This document shows positions 1-6,093 of a DNA stretch of 8,607 nucleotides, piece by piece; position 1 is the stretch's first letter, and each line of letters starts with the position of its first letter. The translations under genes were made by a program, and so were the position numbers. The notes under the pieces are model-generated. The model saw only the letters and a list, made by a program, of their open reading frames with translations, did not search any database and was not told the DNA's origin. Origin of the DNA: Oscillospiraceae bacterium (GTDB lineage: Bacteria; Bacillota; Clostridia; Oscillospirales; UBA929); the NCBI GenBank assembly GCA_031289065.1, contig JAITQI010000043.1:1-8607 (forward strand). The letters are read 5' to 3'.

Positions 1-188
1 ACTTCGGGGACAAACACCTCGTTGTTTTTGAACTTGCCGCCGATGATGCCCATGCCGAAAAGCAGGCCCTTGTCCAGAATGTCTTGGGGCGGGATGCCTT
101 CGGCCAGCGCCTGGCCGACCAGCTCGGCCACCAGCTTGGCCTTCCCCTTTTGCAGGTTCTCGCTGATGTCCCGCAGGATTTCACTCAT
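1..188 (-). CDS. Corrinoid (B12-binding) methyltransferase partner protein, N-terminal part
   Basis: The minus strand encodes 62 complete codons starting MSEILRDISENLQKGKAKLV, and the gene continues past the left edge. The segment GLLFGMGIIGGKFKNNEVFV followed by PE (about residues 41-62) is the signature of the helical cap domain (B12-binding_2 type) of corrinoid proteins such as MtaC, MtbC and MttC. These carry a methyl group on cobalamin between a substrate-specific methyltransferase and a second methyltransferase in the cytoplasm. The Rossmann-type B12 domain with its DxHxxG cobalt-ligand motif would lie outside the window, so the substrate cannot be told. The ATG at 188 is preceded by AGGGAGGA (197-204) at good spacing. 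It lies 50 bp downstream of the DUF2284 gene on the same strand, so co-transcription is likely; DUF2284 genes often sit beside corrinoid methyltransferase genes. Family assignment is firm, subfamily unknown. Confidence 0.88.
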   Translation of the reverse strand, partial: MSEILRDISENLQKGKAKLVAELVGQALAEGIPPQDILDKGLLFGMGIIGGKFKNNEVFVPE

Positions 189-238
189 GGCGTGATTCCT
201 CCCTGTATTGATCTTATCCTTTTTGGCGCTGAAAATTG

Positions 239-778
239 TCACCATAGATAACAGCCGGTATAGGTAATCGTCCCCGGGCCGTAGTAATAGGGCAATCCGC
301 TGTCTCGGCAGACCTCGCTGACCACCAGGCCGAAGGCCTCCATGGAGGGCAGGGCTTCCCCGGGCAGACGGCAGGGGGCGTCCGGATAGGCGCAGGCGGG
401 GCACAGGGCGCAGCCGCCGCTACTCAGGGCCAACAGCCCGGGCCTGGTCGGGGCCAGCACCCGGCGGAAGGCGCGGAAGAGTTCCTTCTGCTTTTTCCCG
501 GCGGCCTCCATGGTCTCGTAGTCGAAATCGTCCTCCAGGGCGCCGGTGGTCTGCACCAGCAGCCCGGCGGAGCATCCATGCAATTGTTTTTGGATGTCCT
601 CCAGACGGCCGCAGGCGGGGGGGCACATCCAACTGCGGCCGTACAGGCGGCACCGGTCGGCCGCGCACATATCCCGCACCTCGGGGCGCACCCGCAAGGC
701 GGCCAAAGCCGCCGGAGCGGCGTGAGAAAACCCGAAGGCCATCGCCTGTCTGACCCATTCTTCCACGGGCGGACACAT
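239..778 (-). CDS. DUF2284-type Cys-rich putative metal-binding protein
   Basis: Encodes 179 residues with 12 cysteines, probably cytoplasmic: no signal peptide or membrane segment is seen. The cysteines form the pattern of DUF2284 (annotated only as a predicted metal-binding protein): C38-x4-C43, then WMCPPAC (C52, C56), then C123-x2-C126-x2-C129-x6-C136 in GGCALCPACAYPDAPCRLP, and a C-terminal YTGCYLW (C176). This looks like Fe-S or metal ligation, but no reaction is established. The frame stays open to 1027, but homology-like sequence begins near residue 5 and the upstream extension is low-complexity R/K-rich sequence over the divergent promoter region, so the ATG at 778 is preferred. That ATG has no clear Shine-Dalgarno; an internal ATG at residue 13 (MAFGF) is the other option. 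It is followed by the corrinoid-protein gene 50 bp downstream, which suggests a helper role in corrinoid-linked methyl transfer (inference from context). Confidence 0.8.
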   Translation of the reverse strand: MCPPVEEWVRQAMAFGFSHAAPAALAALRVRPEVRDMCAADRCRLYGRSWMCPPACGRLEDIQKQLHGCSAGLLVQTTGALEDDFDYETMEAAGKKQKELFRAFRRVLAPTRPGLLALSSGGCALCPACAYPDAPCRLPGEALPSMEAFGLVVSEVCRDSGLPYYYGPGTITYTGCYLW

Positions 779-803
779 CCGTTCGCACAAATATACCAAG
801 GGT

Positions 804-832
804 AGTATAACGCATGGCAGGGAATTTGTATA
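804..832 (-). promoter_or_regulatory. Weak candidate sigma-A promoter for the DUF2284/corrinoid genes
   Basis: On the minus strand TATACT (804-809) could be a -10 box, with TATACA (827-832) 17 bp upstream as a poor -35 (four of six consensus bases). Transcription would start near 797, giving a leader of about 19 nt before the ATG at 778. An imperfect inverted repeat (ATATACC/GGTAGTAT, about 791-808) overlaps the -10 and could be an operator. The same TATACA could instead act as a -10. All of this rests on short matches in an AT-rich patch. Confidence 0.3.
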
Positions 833-885
833 GTGTTTTTTCCTGTTTTTTGTCTTTGGCCTGCCGGGGGATCGCGCAAAGGGGC

Positions 886-914
886 TTGCGCGGCGGCGGT
901 TTTTGCCATACAAT
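886..914 (+). promoter_or_regulatory. Sigma-A promoter for the DUF6485-lipoprotein-reductase operon
   Basis: TTGCGC (886-891) and TACAAT (909-914) are separated by exactly 17 bp. The -10 differs from TATAAT at one position and the -35 from TTGACA at two. Transcription would start near 921, about 42 nt before the DUF6485 ATG at 963. No other convincing promoter is seen between the five genes that follow, so this one may serve all of them. Confidence 0.6.
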
Positions 915-962
915 AGAAGTGAGGTTGCCCAAACGGAACGGAGCAAGGGGAGGCGAGGGTTT

Positions 963-1163
963 ATGCCCTGCGAATACAACAGCCAGCAGACATGCGCCTG
1001 TACATATTTCTGCCCCCGGCACGGCAAATGCTGCGCGTGCGTGGAGCACCACAGGCCCCTGGGAGAATTCCCCGCCTGCTTCTTTTCGGCCGAGATGGAA
1101 AAAACTTACGACCGCAACCTGGAAGCCCTGCTCAAGGATCGGGAGAAGAGCCGAGAGGGTTAA
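963..1163 (+). CDS. DUF6485-type small Cys-rich protein
   Basis: A 66-residue protein with eight cysteines in its first 39 residues (C3, C11, C13, C17, C23, C24, C26, C39), reading MPCEYNSQQTCACTYFCPRHG and then KCCACVEHHRPLGEFPACFF, followed by a charged helical tail (EKTYDRNLEALL). The paired cysteines, RHGKCCACVxxHR and GExPACFF match my memory of DUF6485, a family of small proteins of unknown role in anaerobic Clostridia. The pattern suggests a compact metal or Fe-S site in the cytoplasm. The frame extends upstream to an ATG at 903, but the ATG at 963 is chosen because AGGGGAGG (946-953) lies 9 nt before it and because 903 overlaps the promoter -10. It is first in the rightward gene run, 41 bp ahead of the first lipoprotein. 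Any functional link to the lipoproteins is unproven. Confidence 0.82.
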   Translation: MPCEYNSQQTCACTYFCPRHGKCCACVEHHRPLGEFPACFFSAEMEKTYDRNLEALLKDREKSREG

Positions 1164-1204
1164 GGGCTTTGGTTGGTAAAAGGCATTATGAAAGAAGGTT
1201 CGCC

Positions 1205-2701
1205 ATGCGTACCGTGTCACGCGGGTTTTTGGCGGCGCTGCTGTGTCTGGTGACGGCGACGGCCTGTCAGGGCGGGGAAACGCTTGTGTCGCCCGAGGTA
1301 TCTTCGGCGGAGGCCAGCGCCGGGCCGTCGGGTACGCCCACGCCGTCGCCCAGCGCCGCGCCGACGCCAACCCCCGCGCCAAGCCCCACGCCCGCGCCGC
1401 TGACCGCGGGGCAGGTTGACGAGGCGCTGGGGATCGACGCCAAAACCGCCCCGGCATTTGCCGAGATTTTGCCGGTGTACGACCCGGACGCCGTGATGTT
1501 TCCCGAGTACACCGTCCCGGCGGTGGTCGGGCCTATGCTCTACCCGGTGTGGGGCGTGATGGACGGGTTTGTCAACGAGGCCTTTGAACCGGTGGTGGCG
1601 ATGGGGCGGGCCGACGGCTTGGTATACTACTTCACCGACGGCGACGACGGGCGGACGCTGTCCCACATAGAGGTCAGGCGCGAGGTCTATGAGCCCCTGT
1701 ATGACCCCGAGGCCGACTTTTGGGACTGGCCCTACACCCGGGCGGATACGTCCGACCTGTACGGCCCGGACGGCGGGCGGCTGACGCGGTGGCCCGCCGG
1801 GGCGAACGTCCAGGTTGTGTGTGACGATTACGGCGACTATAGCGGACAGTGGCAGATGTTTGAATATGTGGAAAGCCCTGTCAACGCGCCCCGGGCCACT
1901 CATGTGATTGAGCGGCTGGGCTTCTCGTACCAACTGCTTGACCTGGGGACAGGGAAAGCCGTTTTCCCCTTCGGCGAGCACTTTCTCGGCTTTTTCGACG
2001 AGACGACCGCGGCCCGGGTGCAAGCCGACACGCTGACGCTGCACGACCTGAATGGGACACAGCGCGCCACCGCGGCCCTGCCCCAGTCCATCGAATGGGA
2101 TGGGGTTGACGGGGTAGCGCTCACAGCGTACCTGAAAGCGATCTTCGGCGGGGACACCGCCGCCGCGCCGCCGCAAAGCCTGTGGGACTGGCGGCCCGAC
2201 TGGATGTCCCGGCCCGCCGAGGACTCGGTTTTTTACCCGGATTTGCGGCAGTTTTATCTCTCGGGCACCGTCGGCCAAGCGCCCTATACCCGGATTTACA
2301 ACCTGGCGGACAACACCGCCGTCACGCTGCCCTTCGCGACTGACAGATATTTGGGCAACGGGCTGTTCACCACTTACGGCGAGAACGGCCAACTGGTCAC
2401 CGCCACCGGGGAAACGGCGGCGCACTGGGCGCGGTACAACAATTTTGATCGGTTCGGGCAGTTCATCCTCGCCAGACAGCGGGAGCCCCTGCAGGATCGA
2501 AACGAATATGTCATCGGCTATTACGACGTGCTGGACTGCGCGGGCCGCCTCATCCTGACCGACGCCTTGAACGTCAAAGCGACCATCGACGGGCGATACC
2601 TCTGGGTTGAGACAAGATACCGCAGGGGCTACATCGACACGGCGGGGGCATGGCTGTACCGCGAATGGAATTTGTCCGACGAAGGGGAGGGAGAGGAATG
2701 A
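1205..2701 (+). CDS. Secreted lipoprotein of unknown function with WG-repeat-like C-terminus
   Basis: Encodes 498 residues. The N-terminus MRTVSRGFLAALLCLVTATAC is a lipoprotein signal peptide with the lipid-bearing Cys at position 21; the lipobox has Ala rather than the usual Leu at -3. A Pro/Thr/Ser/Ala linker (about 41-65, e.g. TPTPSPSAAPTPTPAPSPTP) should lift the globular part through the wall. The rest is rich in Trp, Tyr, Asp and Gly, with short motifs such as YGPDGGRL and, near the end (475-484), GYIDTAGAWL, which resembles one WG-type repeat; a beta-propeller or beta-repeat fold is a guess. I do not recognise a family. The frame opens far upstream, but the ATG at 1205 follows AGAAGG (1193-1198) by 6 nt and gives a proper signal peptide. 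Its TGA overlaps the next ATG (ATGA, 2698-2701), so the two are probably translationally coupled. The post-lipobox ACQGG is shared with the next protein. Confidence 0.85.
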   Translation: MRTVSRGFLAALLCLVTATACQGGETLVSPEVSSAEASAGPSGTPTPSPSAAPTPTPAPSPTPAPLTAGQVDEALGIDAKTAPAFAEILPVYDPDAVMFPEYTVPAVVGPMLYPVWGVMDGFVNEAFEPVVAMGRADGLVYYFTDGDDGRTLSHIEVRREVYEPLYDPEADFWDWPYTRADTSDLYGPDGGRLTRWPAGANVQVVCDDYGDYSGQWQMFEYVESPVNAPRATHVIERLGFSYQLLDLGTGKAVFPFGEHFLGFFDETTAARVQADTLTLHDLNGTQRATAALPQSIEWDGVDGVALTAYLKAIFGGDTAAAPPQSLWDWRPDWMSRPAEDSVFYPDLRQFYLSGTVGQAPYTRIYNLADNTAVTLPFATDRYLGNGLFTTYGENGQLVTATGETAAHWARYNNFDRFGQFILARQREPLQDRNEYVIGYYDVLDCAGRLILTDALNVKATIDGRYLWVETRYRRGYIDTAGAWLYREWNLSDEGEGEE

Positions 2702-3702
2702 GGCTTACCCTGAAAAAATCGCTGCTTCTCCTGTGCGCCTTGGCGCTTTTCCTGACGGCCTGCCAAGGCGGGGCCGAAACCAGCGCGCCCCCTTCCGCCG
2801 CCGAAAGCCCCGGGGCGGCGGCCGCGTCCCCTTCCTCCGGGACGGCCTCCACACCCGCCGCGCCGTCCCCTGGGGCCGCGCCAACGGCTACCCCCACGCC
2901 GCCGACCCCCACGCCGCCGCGTGTGCCCATTCTGGACGGCTCCACCGCCAACATCCCGATGGGCATCGAGACCCTCAAGCGCTATTTTGGGCTGAGCGAG
3001 GCGGAGGCGGAAATTCAGCTCACCTTTTCCCGGACGCAACCCTCTTACCGGGCGCTGGTGGAGGGCCGGGCCGACCTGCTGCTGGTCAACATCGCCGACC
3101 AGGACACCGCCGCCTTCGTCCTGGCGTCCGGCGTGGCGTTGGAATACTACCCCATCCGGCGGGACGCGCTGTGTTTTATCATCAACGAAATAAATCCGGT
3201 GAAAAACCTCACCGGCGACCAGCTCCGGCGCATCTATCAGGGGGACATTACAAACTGGAAGGCCCTCGGCGGCGCGGACGAGACCATCGTCGCCTTCCAG
3301 CGCAACGAGGACTCCGGCTCCCAGGCCCTGATGCGGGAACTGGTCATGAAGGATTTGGAGATGGCCGAAGCGCCGCTCGAGTTCCGCCCCGGGGAAATGG
3401 GCTTTCTGGTGGACGGGCTGGCCGCCTACAACAACGCGGGCAACGCCCTGGGTTACACCACCTTTTACTACGCGAGCGTCATGTATCAAAAATCCGGCCT
3501 CGCCTTTCTGCGGGTGGACGGCGTGGCCCCGTCGGCCGAGAGCGTCGCCGACGGGACCTATCCCTTCCTCAACGAATACAGCGCCGTCATCCGGGCCGAC
3601 GAGCCCCCTGACAGCCCGGTGCGGGCCCTGCTGGCCTGGTTGCTGTCCGACGAGGGGGCGGCTATGATGGAGGAGCTGGGGTATGTGCCGGTCGGGCGGT
3701 AA
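2698..3702 (+). CDS. PstS-like phosphate/solute-binding lipoprotein
   Basis: Encodes 334 residues. The signal peptide MRLTLKKSLLLLCALALF ends in the lipobox LTAC with Cys22; a Pro/Thr/Ala linker runs to about residue 77. From about 80 on it follows the PstS-type periplasmic-binding fold (PBP_like_2): DGSTANIPM (80-88), GRADLLLVNI, then the family's best-known stretch NPVKNLTGDQLRRIYQGDIT and NWKALGG (166-192), QRNEDSGSQAL (201-211, anion-binding RNxxSGS-like), GYTTFYY and a final helix LLAWLLSDEGAAMMEELGYV. PstS captures phosphate outside the membrane and hands it to PstCAB, but no permease or ATPase is adjacent. It may be a solitary binding or sensing protein, perhaps for another anion. The start at 2698 overlaps the previous stop and has GAAGGGGAGGGAGAGGA just upstream; an earlier in-frame ATG at 2650 would spoil the signal peptide. 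Confidence 0.85.
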   Translation: MRLTLKKSLLLLCALALFLTACQGGAETSAPPSAAESPGAAAASPSSGTASTPAAPSPGAAPTATPTPPTPTPPRVPILDGSTANIPMGIETLKRYFGLSEAEAEIQLTFSRTQPSYRALVEGRADLLLVNIADQDTAAFVLASGVALEYYPIRRDALCFIINEINPVKNLTGDQLRRIYQGDITNWKALGGADETIVAFQRNEDSGSQALMRELVMKDLEMAEAPLEFRPGEMGFLVDGLAAYNNAGNALGYTTFYYASVMYQKSGLAFLRVDGVAPSAESVADGTYPFLNEYSAVIRADEPPDSPVRALLAWLLSDEGAAMMEELGYVPVGR

Positions 3703-3729
3703 AGGCCGACAATAAATGGAGGTGCCGAT

Positions 3730-4881
3730 ATGCGCAAAATCAGTCTGCTGACCGCCTGTATGTTGCTCCTGTCGCTGACCGCCTGCGCCAAGGGGGATGC
3801 GAGGGCCAGTCCGCCCGCGGCCACCGCGCCGCCGCCCGTCGTCACCGCTTCGGTTGCGCCGACGGCAGCGCCTATCCCCACGCCCAGTCCGACGCCGACG
3901 CCGACCCCCACGCCTGTGCCCACACCCACGCCCATCCCGGAGGTCGTCTACGAGGGGGAGATTTACCACATCTTTTTCCACTGCCTGATCGCCTTCCCGG
4001 AGATCTCCTACCGGAACGGATACAGCCCCCTTGATCAGGACTGCGTGCTGGTTGATGAGTTCAACCGGTGTTTGCAGCAGCTGTACGACAACGGTTACGC
4101 GCTGATCGACATCAACGAGACCTTTGCGGTCTCCGCCGACGGGCAGGTCACGCGGCGGGCGGTTATGGTACCCGAGGGCAAGAAGCCCTTCATCCTGACG
4201 GTGGACGACATGGTCTACGACCCCCGCAAAATGGGCACCGGCATGGTGGACAAACTCATTTTGGACGACGAGGGCAAGATCGCCACCTACACCCGCCACA
4301 AGGACGGCACCGAGGTCGTCGCCTACGACAACGAGATTCCCCCCATCCTGGAGACCTTCATCGCCGCGCATCCCGACTTCTCTATCCGGGGGGCGCGGGG
4401 CCTGCTGGCCATGACCGGCTTCGCGGGGGTTTTCGGCTACCGCACCGACCGGCTCAGCGCAACCCAGGCCGCCGAAATCGAGGCGGCCAAGCCTGTCACG
4501 GAGGCCCTTCGCGCCTTGGGGTGGACGTTCGCCAGCCACGGGTACGGCCACCGGGACGCCCCCAAAATCAGCGAGAGCCTGTTTCTGGACGATACGCGCA
4601 AATGGCGCAACGAGGTGGAAAACCTCACCGGGCCGACCCCCATCTACGTCTACCCTTACGGACACCCGGTTTCCCACGGCGGAGCGAAATTCAAGACCAT
4701 GCAGGAGTATGGCTTCAAGGTGATGTGCGGCGTGTCCCACAAGCAGGTCTGGGAGGAGCAGGGGGACGCTCTGTATATGACCCGGTTGGGCATCGACGGC
4801 TATTCTCTGCGCAACTACGGCCAATATTTGGCCCCGCTGTTCGACTGCGCCGCCGTCATTGATACGCAATACAGAAAGTGA
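3730..4881 (+). CDS. Polysaccharide deacetylase-type (CE4) lipoprotein
   Basis: Encodes 383 residues. The signal peptide MRKISLLTACMLLLSLTAC has lipobox LTAC with Cys19, followed by an Ala/Pro/Thr linker to about residue 70. The globular part carries the carbohydrate esterase 4 motifs in order: motif 1 as TVDD (157-160, usual form TFDD), motif 2 as SHGYGH (269-274, the metal-binding H-x3-H), and motif 3 as YPYG (308-311). The Asp-His-His metal triad is therefore complete, and N-deacetylation of an extracellular or wall polysaccharide is the likely activity. About 110 residues lie between motifs 1 and 2, far more than in a minimal NodB domain; the insertion contains GKIATYTRHKDGTEVVAYDN and may shape the substrate site. 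GGAGGT (3718-3723) lies 6 nt before the ATG. The gene follows the PstS-like gene by 27 bp and precedes the reductase by 12 bp. The exact substrate is unknown. Confidence 0.83.
   Translation: MRKISLLTACMLLLSLTACAKGDARASPPAATAPPPVVTASVAPTAAPIPTPSPTPTPTPTPVPTPTPIPEVVYEGEIYHIFFHCLIAFPEISYRNGYSPLDQDCVLVDEFNRCLQQLYDNGYALIDINETFAVSADGQVTRRAVMVPEGKKPFILTVDDMVYDPRKMGTGMVDKLILDDEGKIATYTRHKDGTEVVAYDNEIPPILETFIAAHPDFSIRGARGLLAMTGFAGVFGYRTDRLSATQAAEIEAAKPVTEALRALGWTFASHGYGHRDAPKISESLFLDDTRKWRNEVENLTGPTPIYVYPYGHPVSHGGAKFKTMQEYGFKVMCGVSHKQVWEEQGDALYMTRLGIDGYSLRNYGQYLAPLFDCAAVIDTQYRK
3871..3939 (+). repeat. Thr-Pro repeat linker coding segment in the deacetylase lipoprotein
   Basis: This stretch encodes residues 48-70, an almost unbroken run of Pro alternating with Thr/Ser (TPSPTPTPTPTPVPTPTP). 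It is built from imperfect ACG-CC(C/G)-type hexanucleotide units with varied third bases, so it is a degenerate protein-level repeat rather than a clean DNA tandem array. It probably acts as an extended spacer between the lipid anchor and the catalytic domain. Shorter versions occur in the two preceding lipoproteins. Confidence 0.6.
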
Positions 4882-4893
4882 GGAACACAGGTT

Positions 4894-5997
4894 ATGTTTT
4901 ACAAACCCTTGGGCAACACCGGCAAAATGGTCAGCGCGGTCAGCTTCGGCGGTATGCGCTTCCGCAAGGAGGAGTATGCGGACGGACCGGAACGGTGCGC
5001 CGAAATCGTCCTGCGGGCCCGGGAGCTGGGCGTCAACTACTTTGACACCGCCCCCGGCTACTGTAACGACCAAAGCGAGGCCATCGTGGGCCACGCCATC
5101 AAACAGATGAAGGAAAAGCCCTATGTCTCCACCAAGTGCGGCCTGTGGATGACCGACACGGCGGAGGGGGCCTATGAGCGGATACTGCGCAGCCTGGAGC
5201 GGCTCCATGTGGACAAGCTCACGGTGTACAACATGTGGTGCATCAAAAACATAGACGAATACCGCCGCATGACCGCGCCGGGGGGCATTTACGACGGCAT
5301 CCGCCGGGCCCGAGACGAGGGTCTGGTGGAACACATCTGCTGTTCGGCTCACATCGACGGCAAGGGGCTGGCCGCCATCGCCGCCGACGGGCTGGTGGAG
5401 TCGGTGACCCTGGGCTACAACGCCCTCAACTTCGCCTACCGCCGGGCGGGGGTCAAAGCCTGCCACGCCGCCGGGCTGGGCGTGGTCACCATGAACCCCC
5501 TGGGGGGCGGCATGATTCCCCGCCACGCCGACCTGTTTTCCTTTTTGAAAAGCCAACCCGACGAAACCCTTGTCCAGTCCGCGCTGCGCCTGCTCATCGG
5601 GCAGAAGGAGATTTCCGCCGCCCTGCCCGGGCCTGGTAGCATCGCCGAGCTGGAGGAATGCCTTTCGGCCGCCGACCGGGAGCGGGTGGTCACCGAGGAA
5701 ACCCTGGCCGCCCTGTCCGAACGCCTGGGCCAGGAGCTGGACACCCTTTGCACCGGCTGCTCTTACTGCGACGAATGCCCCGTGGACATCCCCATCCCCA
5801 AGCTGCTGGAGTCCTACAACGACTACATCCTCAAGGGCAGCTACGACGCCATCGGGCAGCGCCTGCGGGACCACTGGGGCATCACCGCCGAAAAGGCCGC
5901 CGACTGCGTACAGTGCGGCCAGTGCGAGACGCTGTGCACCCAAAAGCTGCCCATTATGCAACGGCTGGCGGAGATCGCGGCGCTGCAGAGCAAATGA
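4894..5997 (+). CDS. Aldo/keto reductase with C-terminal 4Fe-4S clusters (COG1453-like)
   Basis: Encodes 367 residues, cytoplasmic. The N-terminal 270 residues are an aldo/keto reductase barrel: MFYKPLGNTGKMVSAVSFGG, then NYFDTAPGYCNDQSEAIVGHA with catalytic-type D51 and Y56, then YVSTK with K81, and TMNPLGGG (199-206) late in the barrel. The C-terminus has two 4Fe-4S motifs: C286-x2-C289-x2-C292-x2-C295-P, typical of Fe-S aldo/keto reductases, and C338-x2-C341-x2-C344-x3-C348. The clusters suggest electron exchange with ferredoxin-like partners. The fourth member of the usual Asp-Tyr-Lys-His tetrad is not visible: the strand that should end in His reads VDKLTVYNMWCIKN (106-119), with Trp115 or Asn113 in its place. 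The substrate is unknown and classical carbonyl reduction is doubtful. The ATG at 4894 has AGGA overlapping the preceding gene's TGA. It is last in the run, with a terminator about 55 bp downstream. Confidence 0.88.
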   Translation: MFYKPLGNTGKMVSAVSFGGMRFRKEEYADGPERCAEIVLRARELGVNYFDTAPGYCNDQSEAIVGHAIKQMKEKPYVSTKCGLWMTDTAEGAYERILRSLERLHVDKLTVYNMWCIKNIDEYRRMTAPGGIYDGIRRARDEGLVEHICCSAHIDGKGLAAIAADGLVESVTLGYNALNFAYRRAGVKACHAAGLGVVTMNPLGGGMIPRHADLFSFLKSQPDETLVQSALRLLIGQKEISAALPGPGSIAELEECLSAADRERVVTEETLAALSERLGQELDTLCTGCSYCDECPVDIPIPKLLESYNDYILKGSYDAIGQRLRDHWGITAEKAADCVQCGQCETLCTQKLPIMQRLAEIAALQSK

Positions 5998-6052
5998 AAA
6001 ATTAAAAGGTAAAAATTTTAATCTGCCCGGTGTGTTTGGGGGCGGGTTATCT

Positions 6053-6093
6053 AAAAGCCCTCCGTCCTGTGTGTTGGGACGGAGGGCTTTTTT
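6053..6093. terminator. Intrinsic terminator between convergent reductase operon and dinB
   Basis: The 15-nt arm AAAAGCCCTCCGTCC (6053-6067) pairs perfectly with 6077-6091 across a 9-nt loop, and TTTTTT (6088-6093) follows on the plus strand. It ends the rightward operon. On the minus strand the 3' side reads TTTTAGAT, so it may also terminate dinB, whose TAA at 6092-6094 lies at the base of the stem. Confidence 0.92.

Noticed and set aside
189..238. Possible separate promoter for the corrinoid gene (GTGACA and GATAAG/TAAGAT on the minus strand)
   Set aside because: Spacing of 18-20 bp and poor -10 matches; read-through from the DUF2284 gene is a simpler explanation.
1217..2425. Minus-strand open frame of 402 codons opposite the first lipoprotein
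   Set aside because: Arg/Gly/Val-rich with no recognisable motif; it is the antisense of a well-supported lipoprotein gene.
3871..3939. Tandem DNA repeat or CRISPR-like array
   Set aside because: The repetition is at the protein level (Thr-Pro), with varied codons and no spacers; no CRISPR array, tRNA or rRNA was seen anywhere in the window.
2629..5961. Very long minus-strand open frame (1110 codons) opposite the operon
   Set aside because: Low-complexity Gly/Arg/Val-rich translation from a high-GC antisense frame. The plus-strand genes it overlaps have signal peptides, conserved motifs and ribosome sites.
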